Shown piece after piece: positions 32,254 through 41,343 of a stretch of 64,000 nucleotides of DNA. The first letter of the stretch is position 1; every line of letters starts with the position of its first letter. The notes beneath the pieces were generated by a model, which had not been told where the DNA came from, did not search any database, and saw only the letters and a list, made by a program, of their open reading frames with translations. This DNA is from Pedobacter sp. Leaf176 (GTDB taxonomy: Bacteria > Bacteroidota > Bacteroidia > Sphingobacteriales > Sphingobacteriaceae). The stretch covers positions 248,001 to 312,000 of the forward strand of contig NZ_LMPD01000004.1 of the NCBI RefSeq assembly GCF_001424305.1, written 5' to 3'. A program made the position numbers and the translations under genes.

Positions 32254-32512
32254 TACTCATAGTAGTAATCCTTCGAAAGCAGTCCCGCTATCAATTTCCG
32301 TCTCTTTCAAATTTTTGTCATACCAGGGAGGAAATGACTTAGCATCTTTCACATTAATAGAAAGTATTTCCATTACTGCCTGGTTCAAAAACTTTATACA
32401 TTTATTTCGCCAAAAGCGAAACTTCGTACATAAACCTGATGACAGCGAACATGGAGTGTAACGAAGTAAAGCGAACAGCCGGACTGCCAATCCCGATGAA
32501 AAACTGAACATT
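32254..32512. repeat. Degenerate dispersed-repeat region
   Basis: This region carries repeat words and is not a gene. It includes CAGTCCCGCTATC, GTCATACCAGGGAGGAAATGA, a GAACATGGAGTGTAACGAAG tract and CAATCCCGATGAAAAACTGA. The first is shared with 19589-19631. A reverse 84-codon ORF spans it but its translation has no protein-like character. It fills most of the 556-base gap between prfC and the helicase gene; the remaining 130 bases before the helicase show nothing else clear. Confidence 0.5.
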
Positions 32513-32642
32513 CATTTTCAAAAAAGAAAAATTCAATCTTTACTTATAACTCAATTATCTTCGAAATCATGACTATTTTTGCTCTAAAATTGCTAGCTTT
32601 AACTATCCCTTCAGAATAAAGTAAACCGAAATCTTATTGCCA

Positions 32643-34910
32643 ATGCCACAACCAGAAGAAACTTCTATGCCTGCAGAAATTGCGGCAAAGTTTGTTAATT
32701 ACACTTCAAAACACGTTTTCCTAACCGGAAAAGCGGGAACGGGTAAGACCACTTTCCTGCGTAAATTGATTCAATTAACACATAAGAAAGCGATGATTTG
32801 TGCGCCTACAGGGATCGCCGCAATCAACGCTTCCGGGGTTACGATTCATTCGCTTTTTCAACTTCCTTTCGGGGCTTTTTTTCCGGATGCTGCGGGTAAT
32901 TTAATCAATCAAAACATTAATTTTAACTTCAATACGCCGCGAACGATTGTTAAGCATTTAAATATGCAGGGTAACAAAAAACGCATGATTCAGGAACTTG
33001 AATTGCTCGTAATTGATGAGGTAAGTATGCTCCGTGCAGATATGCTCGATGCAATTGATTTTTCTTTACGATACATCCGCAGGAATAGAAATGTACCTTT
33101 TGGAGGTGTTCAGTTGCTATTCATCGGCGATTTACATCAATTGCCGCCAGTAGTGAAAAATGACGAATGGCGTGTAATGGCTGGGTTTTACAAAAGTATC
33201 TATTTCTTCGATGCTCTGGCTTTACAAAATAATCCACCGGTATATATTGAATTGGATAAAATTTATCGTCAGGATGATGCGGTGTTTATTGATTTGCTGA
33301 ATAACCTTCGAAATAATAAAATTACAGCCGAAGATACTGCGTTGCTTCGCCAGCATTTTAAACAGGATTTTAAACCTGCGGCTAATGAAAATTACATCAC
33401 TTTAACTACGCACAATAATAAAGCTGATGCGATTAATAGGGAAAGGTTAACGCAGCTGAAATCAAAATCTTATTTTTTTGAGGCAAAAGTTACTGGCGAG
33501 TTTAGCGAGTACGCGTATCCGAATGAAAAGAGTTTAGAACTTAAGGTTGGTGCACAGGTGATGTTTATAAAAAATGACATAACTGCCGAGAAACGCTATT
33601 ACAACGGCAAAATCGGCGTTGTGCACCATATCGAAAAAGATGTTGTCGAAATTGAATTGCCTGAGGAGCAAAGCATAATTGCAGTTTCTCCATACACATG
33701 GGAAAACGTAAAGTATAAATTGAACGAGGCCACCAATGAAATTACAGAAAACGTTGCGGGTTCTTTTATTCAATATCCGTTGAAGCTTGCGTGGGCGATC
33801 ACCGTCCACAAAAGCCAGGGATTAACCTTTGATAAGGCGATAATTGATATCGGTGACGCTTTTGCACCTGGCCAGGCTTATGTTGCGCTTTCACGCTTGC
33901 GCTCATTGAAAGGCCTTGTTTTAACCTCACACCTGCGCGAAAGTGGCTTGCAGCAAGACCAGAACATTCATTATTTCTCGAGTACAAAGCAACCCGAAGA
34001 GGTTTTAACGCAACAAATCAGCCTGGAGAGTTACGATTTCGTGAGAACTTATTTATTGGCCGCATTTGATTTGAATTTAATCAGGTATTACATTAAAGAG
34101 CATCTGCAAACTTTTGACAAAAGTGAGAAGTCAACGAAGCAACACTACGATAACTGGACGATGGAGCTGTATGCTGATTTCCAAAAAATTACCTCAACAG
34201 CAGATACATTTATTAACCAGTTAAAAGGATTATTCTCACAACAAACCGAGCATACTTTGTTTAATGTTTCGAAAAGGGTAGATGCTGCGTTGAAATATTT
34301 CAATCCTTTAGTGAAAGAAATATCCGCTAAATTTTTGACTCAAATTGAAGCTATTAAAGAGGAAAAAGGAATTAAAACGTATTTAACCGAATTACTCGAA
34401 TTGGAGATTTTGGTTTATGAACAATTGAAAAAAATGCATAAAAGTAAAGCTTTATTACTTGCCATTATTGATGGGAAGGAATTCAGCAAAGCAGATACTG
34501 ACGCCCTCTTAAATGTTTCTGAACGAAACGAACAACTACAAAAGGCAATTCAGCTGAAGGGCCAGGTTTTGAAGGTTAAATCGCCTGTTGAAAAGAAAAA
34601 GAAAGAACCAAAAATTGATACAAAACTGGTGAGTTTTGAACTTTATGAACAAGGCAAGACGATTGAAGAAATTGCAAAGGAACGTGGTTTTTCAATAGGT
34701 ACGATAGAGGGGCATTTGGCATACTATGTATCTGCTCAACAAATAGATGTTTCGAAATTGGTTAGACCCAATAAAATTAAAAACATCAGCGATGCTGTTG
34801 AAAGCCAGAAGACCAAGTCGATGGCTACGATTCGCGAGTTTTTAGGTAAGGATTATTCTTTTGGGGAGATTAAGTTGGTTTTGGCTTCGCTATTTCCATC
34901 GGAGGAGTAA
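32643..34910 (+). CDS. PIF1/RecD-like superfamily 1 DNA helicase with C-terminal HTH
   Basis: 755 residues from the ATG at 32643; the frame opens 6 bases earlier at a TTG, but ATG is preferred. Helicase motifs: Walker A GKAGTGKTTFLRKL (about residues 29-42), motif Ia CAPTGIAAINASG, Walker B LLVIDEVSMLRADMLD, motif III GDLHQLPPVV, and a late AWAITVHKSQGLTFDKA plus VALSRLRSLKGLVLTS (motifs V and VI, about residues 385-430). A long helical part follows, then a helix-turn-helix (YEQGKTIEEIAKERGFSIGTIEGHL, about residues 665-690) of the kind found in RecQ-like C-termini. It likely unwinds DNA or G-quadruplex/replication structures. It is not in an obvious operon. Confidence 0.92.
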   Translation: MPQPEETSMPAEIAAKFVNYTSKHVFLTGKAGTGKTTFLRKLIQLTHKKAMICAPTGIAAINASGVTIHSLFQLPFGAFFPDAAGNLINQNINFNFNTPRTIVKHLNMQGNKKRMIQELELLVIDEVSMLRADMLDAIDFSLRYIRRNRNVPFGGVQLLFIGDLHQLPPVVKNDEWRVMAGFYKSIYFFDALALQNNPPVYIELDKIYRQDDAVFIDLLNNLRNNKITAEDTALLRQHFKQDFKPAANENYITLTTHNNKADAINRERLTQLKSKSYFFEAKVTGEFSEYAYPNEKSLELKVGAQVMFIKNDITAEKRYYNGKIGVVHHIEKDVVEIELPEEQSIIAVSPYTWENVKYKLNEATNEITENVAGSFIQYPLKLAWAITVHKSQGLTFDKAIIDIGDAFAPGQAYVALSRLRSLKGLVLTSHLRESGLQQDQNIHYFSSTKQPEEVLTQQISLESYDFVRTYLLAAFDLNLIRYYIKEHLQTFDKSEKSTKQHYDNWTMELYADFQKITSTADTFINQLKGLFSQQTEHTLFNVSKRVDAALKYFNPLVKEISAKFLTQIEAIKEEKGIKTYLTELLELEILVYEQLKKMHKSKALLLAIIDGKEFSKADTDALLNVSERNEQLQKAIQLKGQVLKVKSPVEKKKKEPKIDTKLVSFELYEQGKTIEEIAKERGFSIGTIEGHLAYYVSAQQIDVSKLVRPNKIKNISDAVESQKTKSMATIREFLGKDYSFGEIKLVLASLFPSEE

Positions 34911-34922
34911 GCTTAGTTTAGT

Positions 34923-35487
34923 TTAACCGCAAAGAACACAAAGAAAAGAGACGCAGAGAACACAAGGCTAGATTCAGAATTATGGATGAGAATGATTTAT
35001 CAAGAGTTGTAATTGGTCTGGCGATTGACGTACATAATGCATTAGGGCCAGGTTTGTTAGAAAGTGCTTACAAAGAATGCTTATTTTATAAAATTGCTAA
35101 AGCTGGTCTATTTGTTGAAAAGGAAAAGATAATGCCCTTAATATTTGAAGGGGTAAAGTTGGAATGTGGTTACAGAATTGATATTTTAGTTGAAAATAAA
35201 TTAGTCCTTGAATTGAAAAGTGTTGAAGCATTGAATGATGTTCACCTGGCTCAAACATTGACTTATATGAAATTAGGAAATTACAAATTAGGCCTATTGA
35301 TGAGTTTCAATGTAACCCTTTTGAAAGATGGGTTAAAACGTATTGCTAATGGCTTGTAAATTTCTTTGTTTCTTTGCAAAAAAAAACTTTGCGAACTTTG
35401 CTGTGAAATTTTAAACTTTGCTTAAATCAATCTGCATTTAACTTTTCTTTGTTTCTTTGCGAAAAACTTTGCGAACTTTGCGGTTAA
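34923..35487 (+). mobile_element. Small single-gene element bounded by TTAACCGCAAAG inverted repeats
   Basis: TTAACCGCAAAG (34923-34934) and its exact reverse complement CTTTGCGGTTAA (35476-35487) bracket the GxxExxY gene. The arms extend into related A/G-rich (AACACAAAGAAAAGAGACGC) and T/C-rich (TTTCTTTGTTTCTTTGCGAA) tracts, and the right tract is duplicated inside (35360-35395). The right end touches the sprT start codon. No transposase is present. The element status is inferred from symmetry. Confidence 0.5.
34982..35359 (+). CDS. GxxExxY family protein (PD-(D/E)XK nuclease-like)
   Basis: 125 residues. The family name motif is present as GPGLLESAYKE (G-L-L-E-S-A-Y, about residues 21-31). 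Further on, GYRIDILVENKLVLELKSV (about residues 59-77) gives the Asp and E-x-K of a PD-(D/E)XK-type active site. It is full length for TIGR04256-type proteins. Relatives occur as scattered, often multicopy genes whose role is unknown; a nuclease is suggested by the fold. It lies between matching inverted repeats, independent of its neighbours, a helicase and a SprT protein. Confidence 0.88.
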   Translation: MDENDLSRVVIGLAIDVHNALGPGLLESAYKECLFYKIAKAGLFVEKEKIMPLIFEGVKLECGYRIDILVENKLVLELKSVEALNDVHLAQTLTYMKLGNYKLGLLMSFNVTLLKDGLKRIANGL

Positions 35488-36095
35488 TGGAGAAAGTAAA
35501 TCTTTTAGCGCAGTACATGCCTGCCGAGGCTGCACCGCTAATTGCAAAGTGGATAGATTATTTTCAGTGCGAATTTAAAATCGCTAAAACCCGTTCTACA
35601 AAACTGGGCGATTACCGTCACCCCTACCGCGATAAAGGCCATCGGATTTCAGTGAATTTCAATTTGAATAATTACGCATTTCTGGTTACAACTGTTCATG
35701 AGTTTGCCCATTTGCTTACCTGGAACGATTTCAAAAATAAAGTAAAACCGCATGGCTCAGAGTGGAAAAAAAACTTCCAAAGGATGATGGTTCCATTTTT
35801 TGAAATGAATATTTTTCCTGCCGATATCCATAAAGCAATTGACAATTATATGTCGAACCCGGCGGCATCAAGCTGTTCTGATCTGCATTTATCACGCGCC
35901 TTAAAAAAATACGATAGCAATAACACCGAGACTTTACATTTAGAGCAGCTTCCAATTAATACCGTTTTCAAAATAAAAGATGGCCGTCGGTTTACGAAAG
36001 GCGAAAGGATTAGGAAACGTTACCGTTGTGTCTGTTTAGATGATAAAAGGATTTATCTTTTTAATCCTTTGGCAGAGGTTCTTGTGGTGGAGTAG
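35487..36095 (+). CDS. SprT-like zinc metalloprotease domain protein
   Basis: 202 residues from the ATG at 35487 (MEKVNLLAQYMPAEAAPLIAKW); a TTG-started extension lies within the repeat arm and is rejected. The zinc motif is TVHEFAHLLTWNDF (HExxH, about residues 71-84), followed by KPHGSEWKKNFQRMM with the third ligand His. A basic C-terminal part (RFTKGERIRKRYRCVCL) could bind DNA. SprT/Spartan relatives work on proteins crosslinked to DNA, though bacterial members are poorly known. Its upstream region was replaced or created by the inverted-repeat element, so its promoter may come from there. Confidence 0.88.
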   Translation: MEKVNLLAQYMPAEAAPLIAKWIDYFQCEFKIAKTRSTKLGDYRHPYRDKGHRISVNFNLNNYAFLVTTVHEFAHLLTWNDFKNKVKPHGSEWKKNFQRMMVPFFEMNIFPADIHKAIDNYMSNPAASSCSDLHLSRALKKYDSNNTETLHLEQLPINTVFKIKDGRRFTKGERIRKRYRCVCLDDKRIYLFNPLAEVLVVE

Positions 36096-36118
36096 CTGAA
36101 AGACACTCGACGATTTGA

Positions 36119-37756
36119 TTACACAAACTTAAACTTATCGCCGTCAAATAAACCTTTATCGCTTAATTTTAAATGTGGAATAACCAGGAGTGCCATAAAA
36201 GAGAGCGTCATGAAGGGAGCGACTAAAGTAGCGCCCAGTTCTTTCGCAAATTTGTCAATCGAAGTATAGCTTTCGGCAACTTTATAACCATTTTCATTGC
36301 TCATTAAGCCAGCTACAGGTAAAGCCAGAACTTCTGCCTTTCCATTGCCTAAAGCAACCACGCCACCAGTTTCTTTAATAATCAGATTAACTGCATCGCA
36401 GATGCTTTTGTCATCTACACCGACCGCAATAATGTTATGGCTATCATGGGCAACGCTTGAGGCAATGGCACCCTGTTTTAAACCAAAGTTTTTTACAAAT
36501 GAAACAGCAATAGGTGCATCTTGATAACGGTTGACCACAACCATTTTCAATACATCGTTATCTAAATCGCTGACGATATTTCCGTTTGATACTTTGGGCT
36601 TTATGGCTAGTCTGTTTGTAATCAACTGACCGTCCAAAGCTCCTATTACAGGTATTTCTCCCTGTCCCTTAAAAGCACAAGAAAAGTCAGCTTCTTTTTT
36701 TAAACTGCAATTGAAATGATTGATAGATTCTTTTTCTTTTGAATGTTTGACCCAATCGCCAACCATTTTGCCGTCTTCAGCGAGCAGCATCCCATCGATA
36801 TAGGTTTGTTTAACTCTGAAGGTTTTTAAATCTTCAAGCACGATAAAATCTGCATCATCATTGATCTGAAGTGAGCCAACATCTAGTTTATAGTGAAATA
36901 TGGGGTTAATACAGGCTGCTCTTAGTATATTGAAGATATCGATTCGTTTTTCTACTGCCCTTGCACAGAGCTGATTAATATGATTTTCAACTAAACTGTC
37001 CGGATGTTTATCATCGCTGCAGAACATGATCATTTCCGGCCAATCATTCAACAAATCGATCAGCGCTTCGAAATTCTTGGCAGCGCTTCCCTCTCGGATA
37101 AGGATTTTCATACCGCGCTGCAATTTATCTAATGCTTCTTCGGCGGTAAAACATTCATGATCGGTCGAAATTCCTGCATCGATATATTGTTGAACAGCAT
37201 CGCCACGTAAGCCAGGTGCATGTCCATCAACTGGTTTCCCCAACTCTTGTGCAGCAGCAATCTTTTTAAAAACTTCCTCATCCTTGTGAAGGACGCCGGG
37301 GAAGTTCATCATTTCACTCAGGTATTTTATTTCCGGCCGTTCTAACAGCAACTTAACGTCATCGTGATCTAATTCAGCCCCTGCAGTTTCAAAAATCGTT
37401 GCAGGAACACAACTCGGAGCACCAAAATTAAATTTAAACGGCACGGTATTGCTATTTTCAATCATAAATTCTACCCCTTCTATTCCGCAAACATTGGCAA
37501 TTTCGTGCGGATCGCTAATGGTCGATACCGTTCCATGAACAACCGCCAATCGCGCAAATTCACTCGGAATTAACATACTGCTTTCTATATGCACATGGCT
37601 ATCGATAAAGCCTGGTGAGATAAAATAAGCACCTTCTTTCTGTTCAGAAATTTTAGAGATTGATTTAATTTTTCCATTGGCAACTTCTATTTCACCAAAG
37701 AAAATATTTCGCTTGGTGATATCAACTATGTTTCCCTTGACTTTAAAATTGCTCAT
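36119..37756 (-). CDS. ade: Adenine deaminase
   Basis: 545 residues. The amidohydrolase metal site is [14 protein letters not shown] (about residues 46-59), followed by the HAPGL and STDHEC segments, [11 protein letters not shown] (catalytic Asp region) and a C-terminal Ade domain with [15 protein letters not shown] and [10 protein letters not shown]. It deaminates adenine to hypoxanthine for purine salvage. The length is typical of the Bacteroidota/Firmicutes type. There is no neighbour from the purine pathway, and no riboswitch was recognised upstream. Confidence 0.95.
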   Translation of the reverse strand: MSNFKVKGNIVDITKRNIFFGEIEVANGKIKSISKISEQKEGAYFISPGFIDSHVHIESSMLIPSEFARLAVVHGTVSTISDPHEIANVCGIEGVEFMIENSNTVPFKFNFGAPSCVPATIFETAGAELDHDDVKLLLERPEIKYLSEMMNFPGVLHKDEEVFKKIAAAQELGKPVDGHAPGLRGDAVQQYIDAGISTDHECFTAEEALDKLQRGMKILIREGSAAKNFEALIDLLNDWPEMIMFCSDDKHPDSLVENHINQLCARAVEKRIDIFNILRAACINPIFHYKLDVGSLQINDDADFIVLEDLKTFRVKQTYIDGMLLAEDGKMVGDWVKHSKEKESINHFNCSLKKEADFSCAFKGQGEIPVIGALDGQLITNRLAIKPKVSNGNIVSDLDNDVLKMVVVNRYQDAPIAVSFVKNFGLKQGAIASSVAHDSHNIIAVGVDDKSICDAVNLIIKETGGVVALGNGKAEVLALPVAGLMSNENGYKVAESYTSIDKFAKELGATLVAPFMTLSFMALLVIPHLKLSDKGLFDGDKFKFV

Positions 37757-37851
37757 GGTATTTGTTTAACTGTTTAAATTGGTGAACTGGTTGATTGCAC
37801 AATCTTGCTAAACAATTAACCGATTCATACAATTCCAACAATAACCATTTT

Positions 37852-39828
37852 TTAATATTTCAATAGCTTATCTATCGTGTTAGCCAACCTTGCTTTCGCT
37901 AAAAAGTCTTCCTCTAATACTTTACTCATTGGAATTGCTGTGTCCAGACTTGCACATCGCAAAATTGGGGCATCTAAACAGTGAAAACAATGTTCACCAA
38001 TCCAGGCCGATATTTCCGCGCCAAAACCATTGGTTAGCGTATCTTCATGTAAAATTAAAACTCTTCCTGTCGATTCTACAGCTGCTGCAACTGTCTCTTT
38101 ATCCCAAGGCTGCAATGTTCTTAAATCGATCAGCGTTGCTCCGCATTCCGGATTATTGTTGATATATTCTAAAGCCCAATGAACACCTAAACCATAAGTG
38201 ATGATGGCGAATTTATCCCCCGTAGCCATTGTAATTGCTTTACCAATTTCAGTTGTGTAATAACCATCAGGAACCGGCGCGCTTAAGCTTCTATAGAGGT
38301 ATTTGTGCTCAAAGTAAAGCACTGGATTTGGGTCTTCGATAGCTGCCAGTAGCAAACCTTTTGCATCTTCCGGAAAAGCGGGATAAACGATTTTCAATCC
38401 GGGTGTCTTGGTAAACCAGGCTTCATTACTTTGCGAATGGAACGGGCCTGCGCCTGTTCCGGCACCTGTGGGCATGCGTACCACAACATCGGCCTTTTCA
38501 CCCCAGCGATAGTGGGTCTTAGCCAGATTATTTATGATTTGATTAAAACCAACCGTCACGAAATCGGCAAACTGCATTTCTACAACAGCCTTATAGCCAT
38601 TGATGGATAGGCCTAAACCTGCCCCTACAATGGCCGATTCACAAATAGGCGTATTTCGAACCCGTCCTTTGCCATATTTTGCTGTAAAGCCATCGGTTAT
38701 TTTAAAAGCACCGCCATAATCAGCAATGTCCTGCCCCATTAAAACCAGGTTCGGGTATTTTTGCATTGCTAAATCCAACCCGTCTGTTATGGCATCTAAA
38801 TACCTTCTTTCTGTGGAGGATTGGCTCGGCTCAATAATATTTTGCTGGTAAGGAAAATACATATCCGCCTCTTCCTGAATTGAGTCTGCCTTGGGTTCTG
38901 GCTCATCAAAAGCTTCTTCTACTTCAATTTCGATGTCTTTTTTGATTTGGATTTTGATGTCGATAATCACTTCCGGGGTTAAAACACCTTGTGCTATCAA
39001 ATACGATTCATAATTACTTAATGGGTCTTTCTTTTCCCACTCATCGAACAATTCCTGCGGGACGTATTTTGTGCCAGATGCTTCTTCATGCCCGCGCATT
39101 CTGAATGTTAAACATTCTATTAGAACTGGTCGAGGGTCTTTTCTAATTTCTCCTGCCAGTTGATTGATGGTATCATAAACTTCAAGAATATTATTTCCAT
39201 CAATTTGAATTCCTTCAATACCATAACCTATTGCTTTATCGACCAGGTTTTTACATCTAAATTGCTCGGATTTTGGTGTAGACAAGCCGTAGCCATTATT
39301 TTCAATAATAAAAATAACGGGTAAGTTCCAAACTGCGGCGACATTAACTGCTTCATGGAAATCACCTTCACTTGTTGCACCTTCTCCCGTGTAAACCAAG
39401 GTTACTTTTTGTTTTCCGGATAGGATATCAGCTAACGCAATTCCATCTGCCAGGGCCATTTGCGGACCGAGATGAGAAATCATCCCAATGATTTTATAAT
39501 CTTGTGTACCGAAATGAAAAGAACGGTCGCGGCCTTTTGTAAAACCTGAAAGCTTGCCTTGCCATTGCGCCATTAATTTTTTTAAGGGAATATCCCGCGA
39601 AGTAAACACACCAAGATTACGGTGCATTGGCAAAATGTATTCGTCGCTTTTCATGGCTAAAGTAGAGCCTACAGCGATAGCTTCCTGCCCAATACCTGAG
39701 AACCACTTACCAATTCTACCTTGACGCAAAAGCTTTAGCATCTTCTCCTCAACCATTCGGGGATAAAGCAGCCTGTTGTATAAATTCAGTAAGAATTTGT
39801 CGTCTTTATCGCGGCGGTTGAAGATCAT
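37852..39828 (-). CDS. Fused E1 alpha/beta 2-oxoacid dehydrogenase (branched-chain or pyruvate type)
   Basis: 658 residues combining both E1 chains. The alpha part (about residues 1-300) has the thiamine-diphosphate motif GEGATSEGDFHEAVNVAA...IENNGYGLSTP. A Glu/Asp-rich linker (about residues 295-335) joins it to the beta part (about residues 340-658, RRYLDAITDGLDLAMQKYP, LMGQDIADYGGAFKIT, PICESAIVGAGLGLSI, RMPTGAGTGAGPFHSQS). The fused form is common in Bacteroidota. It decarboxylates a 2-oxo acid and passes the acyl group to a lipoyl E2, which is not in this window. Branched-chain substrates are likely by similarity (RMRGHEEASGTKYVP), but this is not proven. Confidence 0.92.
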   Translation of the reverse strand: MIFNRRDKDDKFLLNLYNRLLYPRMVEEKMLKLLRQGRIGKWFSGIGQEAIAVGSTLAMKSDEYILPMHRNLGVFTSRDIPLKKLMAQWQGKLSGFTKGRDRSFHFGTQDYKIIGMISHLGPQMALADGIALADILSGKQKVTLVYTGEGATSEGDFHEAVNVAAVWNLPVIFIIENNGYGLSTPKSEQFRCKNLVDKAIGYGIEGIQIDGNNILEVYDTINQLAGEIRKDPRPVLIECLTFRMRGHEEASGTKYVPQELFDEWEKKDPLSNYESYLIAQGVLTPEVIIDIKIQIKKDIEIEVEEAFDEPEPKADSIQEEADMYFPYQQNIIEPSQSSTERRYLDAITDGLDLAMQKYPNLVLMGQDIADYGGAFKITDGFTAKYGKGRVRNTPICESAIVGAGLGLSINGYKAVVEMQFADFVTVGFNQIINNLAKTHYRWGEKADVVVRMPTGAGTGAGPFHSQSNEAWFTKTPGLKIVYPAFPEDAKGLLLAAIEDPNPVLYFEHKYLYRSLSAPVPDGYYTTEIGKAITMATGDKFAIITYGLGVHWALEYINNNPECGATLIDLRTLQPWDKETVAAAVESTGRVLILHEDTLTNGFGAEISAWIGEHCFHCLDAPILRCASLDTAIPMSKVLEEDFLAKARLANTIDKLLKY

Positions 39829-39864
39829 TGTAGTTTCTCAGTTTTCTCAAGATAGATAGGTGAA

Positions 39865-41253
39865 TTAATCTTCCTTATTTTTTTTCAATTCTTCCCATTG
39901 CTTGGCGAAAGATTTATCGGCAACTTTTGGCATTTCCCGGTATTTACCCCAACCCTTTTTAAAGAAAGTTTTTAGCATAAAGTTCTTGAATTTTCCACCA
40001 AAGAAATCCATCCACTTGCGTTTTTGCATCATTCGGTTAAATATGCCCCAGCCTATTTCTTCTACTTTTCCGTTCTCATGTGTCGCCGCCGCATCTCTAC
40101 GATTCAGCAACAACATTTTGTGGATATCGATTTTTACAGGACAAACTTCAGAACATTTTCCGCAAAGACTAGAAGCATAACTTAAGTGTTTAAATTCTTC
40201 CATGCCTTTTAAATGCGGCGTAATTACCGAGCCGATTGGACCACTGTACGTGGTGTTGTAGGTATGGCCACCAATATTTTTATAAACAGGACAAGCATTT
40301 AAGCAGGCTCCACAACGGATGCAATATAAACCTTGTCGCTGGTCTTTTTGAGCAAGTAAATTTGTACGGCCATTATCCAAAAGGATAACATACATTTCTT
40401 CGGGTCCATCAGTTTCGTTTGGTTGGCGTGGACCGCTTAAAATGGTATTGTAAACCGTTAGATTTTGTCCGGTTCCATGTGAAGCCAGTAAAGGCCAGAA
40501 CAAATCCAAATCGGACATCGAAGGAATAATTTTTTCGATGCCAACAACGGCAATATGGACTTTTGGGAAAGTTGTACTTAAACGGGCATTTCCTTCATTT
40601 TCGGTAATGGCAATACTTCCTGTATCCGCGATCAGAAAATTTCCTCCACTGATACCAATATCCGCATTCAGGTATTTATCCCTTAGTAATTCTCTTGCTT
40701 TTTGAACCAACTGTGGCGGCGTTGCATCAATTGGTGTCCCGAATTTATCGTGAAATAACTGTGCTATCTCTGCAGCACTCAGGTGCATTGCCGGTGTAAC
40801 AATGTGGTATGGAGCCTGCCCGAGTAATTGAACAATATATTCGCCTAAATCACTTTCCAAAGATTCAATCTGATTACTTTCGAGAAAGTCATTTAAGTGA
40901 ATTTCTTCAGTAGTCATCGATTTTGATTTGATGACCGTCTTACCGTTATTTCTTTTAATGATTTTAAGAATTTCCTGCTGTGCTTCTTCGGCATCATTTG
41001 CCCAGATAACCTTTCCACCTCTGCGCTGAAAATTAGATTCAAATTCAGGCAAAAACTTATCGAGATTTTCCATTACGCGCCATTTAATCACGTGCGCTTT
41101 CTTTTTCGAAGACTCCAGGTTTTCAAATTTCGATAAACCGCGTTCTACCGCCGTATTGTATTTGCCAATATTATAATTAATGGTTTTACGATGCGGTAAA
41201 TCAAACGCTTTCTCATCAGATTTCTCTAAAAATTCCTCTGCAGTCTTCATCAT
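39865..41253 (-). CDS. lutB: LutB-type iron-sulfur protein of lactate utilisation
   Basis: 462 residues. The N-terminal LUD domain (about residues 60-290) is followed by two ferredoxin-type clusters, CIRCGACLNACPVY (about residues 307-320) and CGKCSEVCPVKIDI (about residues 357-370), then a DUF3390-like C-terminal tail. LutB is the electron-transfer subunit of the LutABC lactate dehydrogenase. LutA and LutC are not nearby, so it may pair with genes elsewhere. Two Met codons start the frame (41253 and 41250). The -7 box at 41258-41265 lies so close that the mRNA may have almost no leader. Confidence 0.92.
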   Translation of the reverse strand: MMKTAEEFLEKSDEKAFDLPHRKTINYNIGKYNTAVERGLSKFENLESSKKKAHVIKWRVMENLDKFLPEFESNFQRRGGKVIWANDAEEAQQEILKIIKRNNGKTVIKSKSMTTEEIHLNDFLESNQIESLESDLGEYIVQLLGQAPYHIVTPAMHLSAAEIAQLFHDKFGTPIDATPPQLVQKARELLRDKYLNADIGISGGNFLIADTGSIAITENEGNARLSTTFPKVHIAVVGIEKIIPSMSDLDLFWPLLASHGTGQNLTVYNTILSGPRQPNETDGPEEMYVILLDNGRTNLLAQKDQRQGLYCIRCGACLNACPVYKNIGGHTYNTTYSGPIGSVITPHLKGMEEFKHLSYASSLCGKCSEVCPVKIDIHKMLLLNRRDAAATHENGKVEEIGWGIFNRMMQKRKWMDFFGGKFKNFMLKTFFKKGWGKYREMPKVADKSFAKQWEELKKNKED

Positions 41254-41257
41254 ATTT

Positions 41258-41265
41258 CAAAGATA
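41258..41265 (-). promoter_or_regulatory. -7 promoter box of lutB, nearly adjacent to the start codon
   Basis: The minus strand reads TATCTTTG, a perfect TAnnTTTG match, ending 4 bases before the first ATG (41253). If used, transcription would begin at or next to the start codon. Confidence 0.4.
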
Positions 41266-41303
41266 GGAATTTCTATTGCCGCCAAAAGTAATATGCATAA
41301 AAA

Positions 41304-41327
41304 AGCCCCGATTGTACTATCGGGGCT
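41304..41327 (-). terminator. Terminator of the M28 peptidase gene
   Basis: AGCCCCGAT (41304-41312) pairs with ATCGGGGCT (41319-41327). On the minus strand it is followed by a T5 run, 16 bases after the stop at 41344. Confidence 0.85.
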
Positions 41328-41343
41328 GAAAATTTTTACTTTA

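Noticed and set aside
32257..32511. 84-codon ORF on the minus strand before the helicase gene
   Set aside because: It is the translation of dispersed-repeat words; no protein-like pattern.
34982..35359. Restriction-modification or defence island around GxxExxY, Fic and RtcB
   Set aside because: No methylase, restriction or other defence gene is adjacent, and the genes are separated by housekeeping genes. I kept the three as separate observations.
37757..37851. Purine riboswitch before adenine deaminase
   Set aside because: The gap is too short and lacks the conserved purine-aptamer core; only low-complexity inverted words are visible.
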